Shown in pieces: positions 1 through 7,994 of a stretch of DNA of 64,000 nucleotides. A program made the position numbers and the translations under genes. The stretch lies in NCBI GenBank assembly GCA_946415475.1, contig CAMKSQ010000003.1:34964-98963 (forward strand), given 5' to 3'. The stretch's first letter is position 1; every line of letters begins with the position of its first letter. Below the pieces are notes generated by a model. The model ran no database searches and was not told where the DNA came from. It saw only the letters and a program-made list of their open reading frames with translations. This DNA comes from an uncultured Bacteroidales bacterium (GTDB lineage Bacteria; Bacteroidota; Bacteroidia; Bacteroidales; UBA932).

Positions 1-1567
1 TTTCCTTTGTGGTTACACGGATAGGAGAGTTCCCGAAGTACATCAGTTCTGCAGGATAGCGGTAGTTGGAAATGGGGAAAGTGACTTCGCCCATACCATA
101 GGCCGGAATATTGGTGGAGTATTCGAAGGTGTCCTCTTTCTTGATGTCGGGGAAAACATTGCAAATAAGGGCGGCAGCACCTTTAGGAAGGCCCACGTTA
201 AGCGGAAAGCCCTCGTTGTTCTCCGTATAAAAATACTTTTTACCGCTCTCGTAAGTAGTCGTTTTCTTTTCATCCTGATCCTGGAAGTTAGCCAGCAATA
301 CACTGCTGTTTGCATTCCAGTCGGAGGTAGAAGTACAGGTGGACAGCCTCGCCAAAAGAAGGGCAACATTAATCTGGCCTGTCTCATCCTTGATAAAGTC
401 AGCCTGGCCATCGCTACCGACGGAGAAGAAAAGATGCATACGGGATTCGATCTCTTTCGCCAGAAGTTTGGCAATTTGCTCTTGCCAGGTGGTGGGAACC
501 GCACCGGCACCTCTTTCAACCACAGAATACAAGTCACGCATCGTACGCAAGACAGCCGTCGCAGAACCCGCACGAATCTCATGCAGGCCAGGTGCGGTCT
601 TCACATCGGTGAGTTCCACATAAGCACGGCCCAGCACCTCGCCCAGCGGAGAAAGCGCTACATTTGTTCCGTTTTGCGTCTTGACAATTTCATCGGACTT
701 GGTGGCGTCAGAATCATCATACTCATAACGGTACATTGTGCCTAACTGCTTCCATGACATCTCGCCTGCGTAATACTGATACTCCAGCCCACCTATCACT
801 TTTTTGTTTCCATCAGCAGGGTTAGGGAATTCTGCAGCCAGCTGAGCAGCCACCTCCGTGGAAGGAGTGGGCCACCAGAATTTATAGCTCTTGTCCTTGT
901 CGGCAATGGCGGCGTCTGTCCAGAAAGAGGCCTCATTGACGACACCCGCCGAAAGGAAATAGGTGAGCATACGGGTGAAGAAGTATGCACCCGCGTTAAA
1001 CGCGGCCGTACTGGCGAGACGGGACTTGAGCGAAAAAGTCAGGGTGGTAAGATCGTTGGGATTACCAGCTGCGGTAGCTACACCCTGCAGGTCATCGGAA
1101 TAGGTTTTGAGCGCCTTCCCATACAACACTACGGCATTGGTTCCCAGCGGGAGCGCCAACTCCACGGAACGGGAAGCATTACTCTCAGACACCGATTTGG
1201 CGCTAAACAAGGTACCCAGATTGAAATCCCTGGTAGCAGATACTACCTCCACCTCATCCGTTTCTGCATTCTTATGCCTGGGCTTGAATAAAAAATGGCT
1301 TCCACCTTCGGCTGCGTACGGCAGGTTATAAGACAGGACATGTACGGCGTCCATTCCAAGGAAATCGGAATTGACCTGGGCGAATTCAGCCGTGGTCTTG
1401 GTATCCTTACCGGTGTTGGTGGACACGTTCAGGACAAAATCTGTCTTGACCGTATTTGTCTCGGCGTCAAAATACGGACTGGGAGTAACGGGTTTCTCGA
1501 CTTCCTTGTTGCAAGCCACCAGTGAAGCAAGCGCGAGGGCTCCCAAAATGTAAATACTGCGTTTCAT
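1..1567 (-). CDS. Fimbrillin-like lipoprotein (partial, C-terminus outside window)
   Basis: The frame is open from an ATG at 1567 to the window edge, so it is absent from the ORF track, which lists only closed ORFs there; I read it directly. The N-terminus MKRSIYILGALALASLVACN is a lipoprotein signal with a lipobox (LVAC). About 520 residues are visible. Motifs such as DFLGMDAVHVLSYNL and LPLGTNAVVLYGKA match those of the next gene (FRGMDKVHLLTYKL, LPVGTNTMVLYGKS), so the two are paralogues. This pattern is typical of Bacteroidales FimA/Mfa1-type pilus proteins (type V pili), which are exported as lipoproteins and processed at the outer membrane. It lies 25 bp downstream of its paralogue and probably shares its transcript. 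Whether it is stalk, anchor or tip subunit cannot be told from the sequence. Confidence 0.75.
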   Translation of the reverse strand, partial: MKRSIYILGALALASLVACNKEVEKPVTPSPYFDAETNTVKTDFVLNVSTNTGKDTKTTAEFAQVNSDFLGMDAVHVLSYNLPYAAEGGSHFLFKPRHKNAETDEVEVVSATRDFNLGTLFSAKSVSESNASRSVELALPLGTNAVVLYGKALKTYSDDLQGVATAAGNPNDLTTLTFSLKSRLASTAAFNAGAYFFTRMLTYFLSAGVVNEASFWTDAAIADKDKSYKFWWPTPSTEVAAQLAAEFPNPADGNKKVIGGLEYQYYAGEMSWKQLGTMYRYEYDDSDATKSDEIVKTQNGTNVALSPLGEVLGRAYVELTDVKTAPGLHEIRAGSATAVLRTMRDLYSVVERGAGAVPTTWQEQIAKLLAKEIESRMHLFFSVGSDGQADFIKDETGQINVALLLARLSTCTSTSDWNANSSVLLANFQDQDEKKTTTYESGKKYFYTENNEGFPLNVGLPKGAAALICNVFPDIKKEDTFEYSTNIPAYGMGEVTFPISNYRYPAELMYFGNSPIRVTTKE

Positions 1568-1592
1568 ATACATAGATTTTAATTATTATTCA

Positions 1593-3701
1593 TTATTCGT
1601 TCTCGGGTCCGCCTACAATGACGTTGCTATAAGTAAGGCCCCGTTTCCATTCAATATCTACGGACAGACCAAGGGTCATGGAAGTGGAGCGAAGATCCGG
1701 CACAGTAAGGTAGGCATACTTCAAGGAGTTTTCGCCAATCTTGAATGTGGCCGATGTCATGAGGCTCTGGATAAAAATACGTTTAGTCTCTGTCGTCGAG
1801 GCCTCGCCGGTTTCGGAAACTGTATATGGCGGGATAATACGATCTGCAGGCCATGTAAAGCCAGAGTCGTTATTGGAAGGATTCAATTCACCAATGAGGT
1901 AGAAATAGCCTCCATTCGGAATCAAGTTCTTATAACCATAGAACTCCTTTCCAGAGTTGTTCTGGAATTCAAGAGCAATATGTACTGTTTCCTGGGTACT
2001 GCCTGTGGAATAATTGTCAAAAACCACCGTGTAATTGGGGGTGCTGCCAGTAACCGCAGCATCCGAATAAGGCACATTGATTCCTACGGCCTTGTCGTAA
2101 ATAAACCCGGAAACCATTTTGTCGTAAGTGGGACTTGCAGTATCGGGATCCTTAACAGGCAGGAAATTCCAACCCACGTGCTTGGGTTGTCCGCCGATAA
2201 TAATACCCGTGAGTTTGAAAGTATTGTCCCCCAAAGCAATCGTTATGGGAGTACCTCCTGTAATAGCAGTGGTGTTATCCAATAACTGTGTATCCGTATG
2301 AACCTTGGCCGAATAAGCCACCTTGGTTTCCAACATAGCCACACCATAACGGATATTGTTGGTCATGGCTACAGACTGAGTTTCCTTTTCAATGTCGTGA
2401 CCGGGCCAGTTGGTCCAAGCATAACTCTGCCAGTCGGCAGTAGTAGGATACTGGTTTGCCGTATATTCAACCGTTGCCGTACGAACGGGGCTGTTGCCGA
2501 AATACAGAAGTTCGGCCGGATAATAGAAATCGGAGGCTGTGTAGCCCGTAGAGCCAGTAAAAGGAGTATTGCCACCCATACCGGCAACATTGTAATAATC
2601 AGGGTAGGAAAAAACTCCCTCAGCACTGCAAGTGAGATAGGCTGCGCCTGCCATTAAGTTAAAATTGGAAGGGAATTCGTCGGGCTTGTATCCTTCGAAG
2701 GTGTCTTTAAACTTGAGCGTAGTCCAGTCGGGAGTCTCTCCAGTAGTATTAAAAGAAAAATACTTGTCCAGATTGGCATCAATGTTCTTTGCCAGCATCT
2801 TAGCCACAGCTTCAGCCTTTGTTGTAGCGGTGCTAGACGCTAGGGATTTGATAACCTTCCACATCTCACCAACCATACCCAAAACTGCGGCGCCGGAACC
2901 GGAACGAAGCTCGGTGTCCGCCGAGGTCGGGTTGTAGTTAATTCCCGTCATTTGCTTATATAAATAGGCCAACTTTTCTTCCATGACATACCATACGACG
3001 CCCGTTTCGACAATGCTCTGTTTGTCATTGATAGCGCCATAGGTTGCCCAGGTAATGCCCTCAGGATAATCGTCAGGAGCGACAGCCACATCAACATCTT
3101 CAACGCTTAAACCATCATGGCTGGTCTCCAACGGAGTCCTCATCACTTCGGTAAGGATACCGGCAATGTGGGTTTTCATGTCTTTGAATTTATCAGAGTC
3201 GGTGAGACGGTTTCCCAGTTGGAAATAGGTGGATCCAATTTCATTATTGGGAGAATATTTGGCCAGATGGCCAAAATAGTCCTCGGCAGAATATACCCCC
3301 ACTTTTCCAGTTACGTCCGGGCTTTTCCCGTAAAGTACCATAGTATTGGTCCCCACCGGAAGGTCAATGGACAAAATTCGGCGCGTAGTTTCACCGCCAA
3401 ACAGGCGGTTTAAACCATAGTATGAGTCCGCAGTGGCCGGCGAAGTTAGAATCTTGTCATCTGATCCCAACTTGTAGGTGAGCAAATGCACTTTGTCCAT
3501 ACCCCGGAAATTACCATCGGCCTGAACGGCTTCGGAAACTTGCTTAGTCTGGGCAGTTCCGGTAGCCACATTGAGCACCAAATGGGTGTTTACCGATACG
3601 TGGTCCTGCCCGCCATCCGCGAGTATTGACTCCCTCTGGCAACCGGTGAAACCGGCCGTTACCGCCAGAGCCGTCAACAAAACAATTACTTTTTTCATCA
3701 T
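1593..3701 (-). CDS. Fimbrillin-like lipoprotein (type V pilus family)
   Basis: This 702-residue protein starts MMKKVIVLLTALAVTAGFTGCQ, a lipoprotein signal peptide with the lipid-modified Cys near residue 21. Residues 40-120 hold the FimA/Mfa1-like region (LVLNVATGTAQTKQ, GNFRGMDKVHLLTY, LPVGTNTMVLYGKS). At 700 residues it is longer than typical major fimbrillins (300-450 aa), which suggests an accessory, anchor or tip component; that role is inference. Its start codon overlaps the stop codon of the OmpA/DUF3575 gene (ATGA at 3698-3701), so the two are translationally coupled. A partial paralogue follows on the same strand. Confidence 0.75.
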   Translation of the reverse strand: MMKKVIVLLTALAVTAGFTGCQRESILADGGQDHVSVNTHLVLNVATGTAQTKQVSEAVQADGNFRGMDKVHLLTYKLGSDDKILTSPATADSYYGLNRLFGGETTRRILSIDLPVGTNTMVLYGKSPDVTGKVGVYSAEDYFGHLAKYSPNNEIGSTYFQLGNRLTDSDKFKDMKTHIAGILTEVMRTPLETSHDGLSVEDVDVAVAPDDYPEGITWATYGAINDKQSIVETGVVWYVMEEKLAYLYKQMTGINYNPTSADTELRSGSGAAVLGMVGEMWKVIKSLASSTATTKAEAVAKMLAKNIDANLDKYFSFNTTGETPDWTTLKFKDTFEGYKPDEFPSNFNLMAGAAYLTCSAEGVFSYPDYYNVAGMGGNTPFTGSTGYTASDFYYPAELLYFGNSPVRTATVEYTANQYPTTADWQSYAWTNWPGHDIEKETQSVAMTNNIRYGVAMLETKVAYSAKVHTDTQLLDNTTAITGGTPITIALGDNTFKLTGIIIGGQPKHVGWNFLPVKDPDTASPTYDKMVSGFIYDKAVGINVPYSDAAVTGSTPNYTVVFDNYSTGSTQETVHIALEFQNNSGKEFYGYKNLIPNGGYFYLIGELNPSNNDSGFTWPADRIIPPYTVSETGEASTTETKRIFIQSLMTSATFKIGENSLKYAYLTVPDLRSTSMTLGLSVDIEWKRGLTYSNVIVGGPENE

Positions 3702-5380
3702 AATATATCTTCTTTATCTTTCATTACTTCTTTCCAGGCCTCATACTCCTTCCGGGCAGGGCCGTACACGGAAGCGCCGTGCAGGTTTTCCCGGGCGGCA
3801 GAGGAACCCAGCTGCGCAGCGCGGCGCATCAGTTCCAGGGCTCGGATTTCCTGGTCTGTATCTTTCTTGTCCAGCGCAGTGAAATATAGCGCTACGCCGT
3901 ATGCATTCATGGCCTCCGCATCGCTGAGCGTGCAAGCCATGAGTTTGGGATCCGACTCCACCTTGGCAACCACCTCCTGGTAACGCTTGGCCTTGAGGAG
4001 GTCCATCACCTCATGGTTGAAGGTCTCCGTGGCCGGATCCGGTGCCGCACCATAATATACGCGTATGTAACCCGCGTTACGCTGGTCTTCCAGCAGTTTG
4101 TCTGCCACCTTTTGATACAAGGCTTTATCGGCCTTGAGCTTGCGCTCGCGCTCCTCCACATCCGGAAGGGCGGCGATGCCTTGCAGCGTCTCGATTTCAC
4201 TGGCGCTGAAGCCCCTGGGGGCGTCTGCCAACTGGGCACGGAACCAATCCCAGGCTTCTCCCTTGCCGATTACCTCAAAATGCCGGTTATTCAGCCCGGT
4301 GCGCGCTTTCAGGGCATCTACCACGGCCCGTGCACGGCGGATGGACAGGCTGTCGTTGCGCTCCTGGGGGCCTTCGATAGAAGCCAGGCCCACCACCGAG
4401 ATGAGCACTTCATCCGTGCGGGCGTCCTCACGCAGTGCAGTCACTGCAGCGGCAATCTGGTCCATCACGTCGCCGTTTTTCCCCAAGGAAAGGTCCAGGG
4501 CATCGCTGTCCAGCGAATAGCGCACCGTAAGAATGCTGTCACGTCCCTCGCGCGTAATGTGGTCCAAGGGACGATAATTTCCGATAGGAACCACCCAGGC
4601 ATTCTGCTTGCCCAGTTTGTCGCCGGCGGTATCCGGGGCTTTCACATCCTTGAGATGCACCACAAAAGCCACCGGAGCGCTGAGCACCGTCAGGGTGTCC
4701 CGCCCGCTCACAACCACGCCCGGCTTGGGACGTTTGTCCTTGGCAACGGGGTTCCATGCTATATTCACACCCAGCTTGGGCACCACGGCGGGTTTACGAA
4801 CCTCCGCCACCTTGGTACCGCAATGGGCACAGTCGAACTTGTCATAGGCGGCCAGGCCGGCAGCCACACCTGCCTCTGCCTCTATGCGGATGTACTGCCC
4901 CAGCCACCAGCTGTAACCGGCAAATATGCCGCCGCCCCAGAAGGAACCCTGGACGCGGTGATTCTCCACCTCCGGATACATGTGGAAGGGGAAGGTGACA
5001 TTCCCCACATTAAAATGCGTATAGATGGCGTCTCCCCCGACAAAAAAGCCGTCGTACACCTGGTCGAAGTAATACCGAACCTCCGGCACAACGGCATAGT
5101 TGCGCCAGTGACGGGTGTTCTGGACGTTGTCATTGTCCCAGAACAGCCAGCGGGGCCAGGTTTTGATGCCGGCGTTGAGACCCAGGGAAACGTGTTTACC
5201 CACAGGGAATTCAAGGCCGATATTGGGTTCTGCTACGGCATCCCACAGCAGATTGGTACGCAAACTCATCCCCTGCCACCTTTTCACCGTATCGCGCGGT
5301 TCTGAGGCAGCGTAGGCAATGAAATTGAGCGCCAATCCAATTAGGAGAAGTCCCCCTTTTCGAAGCGGCCAGTTCACCAT
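3698..5380 (-). CDS. DUF3575/OmpA-family outer-membrane protein, first gene of pilus locus
   Basis: This 560-residue protein has a signal peptide (residues 1-25), then a beta-barrel-like region starting SLRTNLLWDAVAEPNIGLEFPVG that fits the DUF3575 family common at the head of Bacteroidales fimbrial operons. A central linker is followed by an OmpA-like domain (about residues 270-400; VVGLASIEGPQERNDSLSIRRARAVVDAL) that would bind peptidoglycan, and a helical C-terminal tail. A CAHC pair near residue 185 may form a disulfide. It probably acts as the outer-membrane or periplasmic scaffold for pilus assembly; the exact role is inferred from locus context. The ATG at 5380 precedes a clear signal peptide and lies 15 nt from the inverted repeat that encloses the candidate invertible promoter. 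Confidence 0.8.
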   Translation of the reverse strand: MVNWPLRKGGLLLIGLALNFIAYAASEPRDTVKRWQGMSLRTNLLWDAVAEPNIGLEFPVGKHVSLGLNAGIKTWPRWLFWDNDNVQNTRHWRNYAVVPEVRYYFDQVYDGFFVGGDAIYTHFNVGNVTFPFHMYPEVENHRVQGSFWGGGIFAGYSWWLGQYIRIEAEAGVAAGLAAYDKFDCAHCGTKVAEVRKPAVVPKLGVNIAWNPVAKDKRPKPGVVVSGRDTLTVLSAPVAFVVHLKDVKAPDTAGDKLGKQNAWVVPIGNYRPLDHITREGRDSILTVRYSLDSDALDLSLGKNGDVMDQIAAAVTALREDARTDEVLISVVGLASIEGPQERNDSLSIRRARAVVDALKARTGLNNRHFEVIGKGEAWDWFRAQLADAPRGFSASEIETLQGIAALPDVEERERKLKADKALYQKVADKLLEDQRNAGYIRVYYGAAPDPATETFNHEVMDLLKAKRYQEVVAKVESDPKLMACTLSDAEAMNAYGVALYFTALDKKDTDQEIRALELMRRAAQLGSSAARENLHGASVYGPARKEYEAWKEVMKDKEDIL

Positions 5381-5395
5381 AGTTTAATAATTTTT

Positions 5396-5456
5396 AGTTT
5401 GTTTATGCTTGACAATTAATAAGAAAATCCTTACCTTCGCCAACCCTAAACAAACT
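5396..5456. promoter_or_regulatory. Candidate invertible promoter of the pilus locus (currently pointing away)
   Basis: A perfect 10-bp inverted repeat, AGTTTGTTTA at 5396-5405 and TAAACAAACT at 5447-5456, encloses 41 bp. Inside is a Bacteroidetes-style promoter on the plus strand: TTG at about 5410-5412, some 20 nt, then TACCTTCG (one mismatch to TAnnTTTG). It points away from the minus-strand pilus operon. Inverting the segment would place the promoter in front of the operon with a leader of about 25 nt. Invertible promoters next to tyrosine recombinases are well known in Bacteroides fimbrial and capsule loci. The repeat is short and AT-rich, so chance cannot be excluded. Confidence 0.5.
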
Positions 5457-5478
5457 GATAAATCTCTATCTTTTCTAT

Positions 5479-5506
5479 CCGTCTCTTCTCAAGAGATGGT
5501 GTTTTT
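5479..5506 (+). terminator. Intrinsic terminator facing the outward promoter
   Basis: CCGTCTCTT and AAGAGATGG form a 9-bp stem with one G-U pair and a CTC loop, followed by TGTTTTTC. On the plus strand this would stop transcripts made by the outward-pointing promoter after about 60 nt. On the minus strand there is no T-run, so transcription toward the pilus operon should pass. Confidence 0.5.
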
Positions 5507-5522
5507 CACTACAATATTTTCG

Positions 5523-5553
5523 CAAAAATAATTTTAAAATTTCTAAAAAACAA
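5523..5553 (-). promoter_or_regulatory. Possible second promoter toward the pilus operon
   Basis: On the minus strand a TTG (5551-5553) is followed after 20 nt by TATTTTTG (5523-5530), a match to the Bacteroidetes -33/-7 pattern. It would give a leader of about 135 nt for the OmpA/DUF3575 gene. The region is very AT-rich, so this may be fortuitous. If real, the pilus locus would not depend only on the invertible segment. Confidence 0.3.
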
Positions 5554-5599
5554 GCTTTAAACCACTTTTATGGCTTCTTTGGACCATTTTAGTTGCGTT

Positions 5600-5785
5600 T
5601 TATCCCTTTCCACTCATTAAAAATTCCAAAATGGAGGCGTTCGCGGCATCCAATTTTTCCTCCTCCATGGACGCCAGATAAATGCGGGTCGTCTTCTCTG
5701 AATCGTGCCCCAGGGCCTCACTGATGATGGCCACCGGTATCCCCATCTTATACGCGTTACTGGCCCAACTGTGCCGGGCCTGGTA
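5600..5785 (-). pseudogene. C-terminal remnant of a tyrosine recombinase (integrase/invertase)
   Basis: Reading on the minus strand from 5785 gives 61 codons starting YQARHSWASNAYKMGIPVAI and ending MSGKG before TAA at 5600-5602. This is the end of a tyrosine recombinase: the box II Arg in ARHSW, the LGH box (EALGHDSEKTT) and the nucleophile Tyr in TRIYLA are all present. The N-terminal core-binding domain and the first catalytic Arg are missing. The segment is in the same reading frame as the preceding PrsW-like gene and separated from it only by a TAG at 5786-5788. It is most likely the stump of the invertase that once served the adjacent pilus promoter. The ORF track shows only a shadow frame here (5617-5829). 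Confidence 0.8.
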
Positions 5786-6511
5786 CTACTGCTCGTCGAC
5801 GCCCGTTGTGTGGATGAAAGAATCGGCAATGAGGTGTTTCTTCATGTGCTTCTGAGCCCATTTTAACATACTGAAGCATAGCAGCAGGATGGCCAGGGCA
5901 ATGACACCGCCCAACTCCGGGTTAACTTGCTGGGACATGGCAATCCAGTCATAAGTCCCGTGGAGCAGTACCGGATACAGCCACATTTTAAGTCCGGCCA
6001 GCGGAGCACGATAGCTGTCGAAGTAGTACAGGGAGAAGAAATAACCCATCACCACCGCAAAACCAAAATGGCCGGGAATAGCCGTCAGGGAACGGCTCAG
6101 ACCTACGGTCACCCATTGGGAGCCAGCTCCTATCACATACTCCAGGTTCTCGAAGGCAGCAAAGCCCATGCCCACACATACTGCGTACACAATGCCGTCC
6201 ATGCGCTCGTCAAAGTCCTTGCATTTGCGGAGGAAGAGCCACAGCAGCACAAGTTTGGCCGTTTCCTCAGGGATGGCAGCGCCAAAGAAAGCAGTTCGAA
6301 AAGCATCGATTGTAGTGTGAATCTCTTGCGGAAACAGCCCCATCTTCATGAACGGAACAGAAATCAGCAACGAAGCGAACACCGACCCGCCCCCATAAAA
6401 GAAGGCTTTTACCAGGTTCTTCGTGGGCTCCCGCTGGAGCTTATCCTGCGTATAAACATAATAAACAAGGATAAGGGCTGGCAGCACGGCCAAGGCAAAC
6501 ACAATAAGCAT
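5786..6511 (-). CDS. PrsW-family intramembrane metalloprotease
   Basis: I choose the ATG at 6511 (MLIVFALAVLPALILVYYVY) over the GTG at 6544, because it begins directly with the first membrane helix; this gives about 241 residues. The protein has several predicted membrane helices and the PrsW hallmarks: PEETAK (EExxK), FENLEY (FExxxY), GHFGFA, and a late HGTYDW. Characterised PrsW of Bacillus cleaves an anti-sigma factor at site 1; the substrate here is unknown. The stop codon is followed in frame by the recombinase stump, so the last 10-15 residues (FIHTTGVDEQ) may have been acquired from recombinase coding sequence. tRNA-Val lies divergently upstream. Confidence 0.8.
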   Translation of the reverse strand: MLIVFALAVLPALILVYYVYTQDKLQREPTKNLVKAFFYGGGSVFASLLISVPFMKMGLFPQEIHTTIDAFRTAFFGAAIPEETAKLVLLWLFLRKCKDFDERMDGIVYAVCVGMGFAAFENLEYVIGAGSQWVTVGLSRSLTAIPGHFGFAVVMGYFFSLYYFDSYRAPLAGLKMWLYPVLLHGTYDWIAMSQQVNPELGGVIALAILLLCFSMLKWAQKHMKKHLIADSFIHTTGVDEQ

Positions 6512-6548
6512 AAGTCTCAGGTTTAGTTGCGCTAATTTACACAATTTT

Positions 6549-6578
6549 TTGCAAAATCAATTTTTCTTTGTACCTTTG
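6549..6578 (+). promoter_or_regulatory. tRNA-Val promoter
   Basis: TTG at 6549-6551 (preceded by T, so TTTG), 19 nt, then TACCTTTG at 6571-6578 is a full match to the Bacteroidetes primary sigma consensus. The tRNA begins 12 nt downstream. Confidence 0.8.
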
Positions 6579-6589
6579 CCTTCCCTTTC

Positions 6590-6664
6590 GGGCGGTTAGC
6601 TCAGTTGGTTCAGAGCACCTGCCTTACAAGCAGGGGGTCACTGGTTCGAATCCAGTACCGCCCA
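6590..6664 (+). tRNA. tRNA-Val (anticodon TAC)
   Basis: GGGCGGT (6590-6596) pairs with ACCGCCC (6657-6663), with discriminator A at 6664. The D-arm (GCTCAGTTGGTTCAGAGC), the anticodon stem CCTGC-cTTACaa-GCAGG and the T-arm CTGGTTCGAATCCAG are all intact. The anticodon TAC reads valine codons. CCA is not encoded. Confidence 0.97.
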
Positions 6665-6673
6665 CACAGTAAA

Positions 6674-6709
6674 AATCAAGCACTTACAGGTTTCTGTAGG
6701 TGCTTGATT
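6674..6709 (+). terminator. Strong hairpin after tRNA-Val
   Basis: AATCAAGCACTTACA and TGTAGGTGCTTGATT form a 15-bp stem with one G-U pair and the loop GGTTTC. There is no T-run afterwards, but its position 10 nt past the tRNA suggests a terminator or processing hairpin. Confidence 0.6.
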
Positions 6710-6762
6710 CCGTTATAAGGTACATTTTTGCTAACTTTGTGCATTGATACTACGCGAAAGAA

Positions 6763-7407
6763 ATGACAAAACTGATCATCTTGGATTTTGACGGAACCCT
6801 GGCCGACACCCGTGAGCTCATCGTCCGTACCAATCAGGAAGTGCAGCGCCAGATGCACTATCCCGTGCTTGCCGAAGCCCAGATTGTCTCCACCATCGGC
6901 CTTCCCCTGAAGGAGGGCATTCTGGCCATGTTCCCGGAGCTGCCGCAGGAGGAAATTCCTGCGTGGGTGGTCACCTATCGGGCCGTGTTTGATCAGTTGA
7001 AGAAGCAAATTATTCCCGGGGTGTTTCCGCACGTACGGGAAACGCTGGCCGCATTGGTGGAAGCGGGCTGCCGCTGCACTGTTGCTTCTTCCCGTGGAAC
7101 GGCATCCCTGACGGATTTCCTTCGCGATATGGGGCTCGCCCCCTGCATCTCCTACGTCCTGGGTGCCGACGATGTGAAACGTGCAAAGCCACATCCTGAA
7201 CCCGTCCTGAAGACCCTGAAGGACTTGTCCATAGATGCGGCCGATGCGCTGGTGGTAGGAGATATGCCGGTGGACATCCAGATGGGCCTGGGTGCCGGCG
7301 CCCACACCTGCGGCGTCACTTACGGCAATTCGAACCGCCCCGCCCTCCTGGCAGCCGGTGCGCACGCTGTGATTGATGACTTCGCAGAACTTCTGCGGAT
7401 TGTGTAA
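6763..7407 (+). CDS. HAD-family phosphatase, phosphoglycolate phosphatase-like
   Basis: The 214-residue protein has all four HAD motifs: DFDGTLAD (nucleophile and general acid Asp, residues 8-15), a Ser in ASSRG (motif II), Lys in KRAKPHP (motif III) and GDMPVDIQMG (motif IV). The cap between residues 18 and 85 is the helical C1 type, as in Gph and PGMB-like phosphatases. It is expected to dephosphorylate a small cytosolic metabolite; the substrate cannot be read from the sequence. A -7 box TAACTTTG at 6732-6739 lies about 24 nt before the ATG. The gene stands alone between the tRNA and a repeat island. Confidence 0.85.
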   Translation: MTKLIILDFDGTLADTRELIVRTNQEVQRQMHYPVLAEAQIVSTIGLPLKEGILAMFPELPQEEIPAWVVTYRAVFDQLKKQIIPGVFPHVRETLAALVEAGCRCTVASSRGTASLTDFLRDMGLAPCISYVLGADDVKRAKPHPEPVLKTLKDLSIDAADALVVGDMPVDIQMGLGAGAHTCGVTYGNSNRPALLAAGAHAVIDDFAELLRIV

Positions 7408-7424
7408 TCCAGCCTGCCCCTTCT

Positions 7425-7612
7425 CATCCCGGACTTTCCTTCTCATCTCGGACTTGGCCATTCTCATCCCGGACTTGACTCGGGATCTCCTTCCCGTCAT
7501 GTCCAGCCCCGACTCTCCTCATCCCAGACTTGATCCTCCTCATCCCGGGCTTGATCCTCCTCATCCCGGGCTTGACTCGGGATCTCCTTCCCGTCATGTC
7601 CAGCCCCGACCG
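7425..7612. repeat. Array of ATCCCGGACTTGA-type palindromic repeats
   Basis: At least five copies of a CTCATCCCGGACTTGA-like unit occur, several completed to a hairpin by CTCGGGATCTCC. A longer block ending CCCGTCATGTCCAGCCCCGAC is present twice. The same unit recurs at 59396-59520 and, inverted, at 61310-61352. No protein-coding signal is evident; the ORFs called here are shadows of the repeats. Confidence 0.8.
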
Positions 7613-7619
7613 GGTATCT

Positions 7620-7706
7620 CTTTGCGCGAAGGTCCACCACATGGACCTTCCGTACACTTTTCCCCTGGATTCTTTGCGCGAAGGTCCACGCCCTGGACCT
7701 TCAGGA
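7620..7706. repeat. Two copies of an AAGGTCCA/TGGACCTT hairpin unit
   Basis: TTTGCGCGAAGGTCCA begins two units (7629 and 7681), each closed a few bases later by TGGACCTT (7642-7649, 7694-7701). The tandem copies are about 52 bp apart. Confidence 0.65.
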
Positions 7707-7717
7707 CAAAGGAAGGA

Positions 7718-7855
7718 ATACCCTCCAGGGGGACTCCACTACGCTTCGCTCCGTTCCGGCCCCTCCCATTTCGCAACGCTCCGTCTGACGACGTCGCCGC
7801 TGTGGGCCCCTCCCCCTACCCTTGTGCGGGGGTGCACAAGCCCCCTGGAGGGTAT
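7718..7855. repeat. MITE-like element with 15-bp perfect terminal inverted repeats
   Basis: ATACCCTCCAGGGGG (7718-7732) and CCCCCTGGAGGGTAT (7841-7855) are perfect inverted repeats bounding 138 bp of GC-rich, non-coding sequence. No transposase is inside. The target duplication is unclear. Two further IR units (TCATCCTT/AAGGACGA at 7877-7908 and 7928-7959) follow it. Confidence 0.6.
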
Positions 7856-7994
7856 CCCTTCCGCCGTCCCCGGTTCTCATCCTTATTATCGCCTGTTTTT
7901 AAGGACGAACCCCGGTTTAAGACCCTCTCATCCTTGTTTTGGGCTAATTTTAAGGACGAGACACGGTTCTGCACCGTCTCTCCTCCCATCACCG

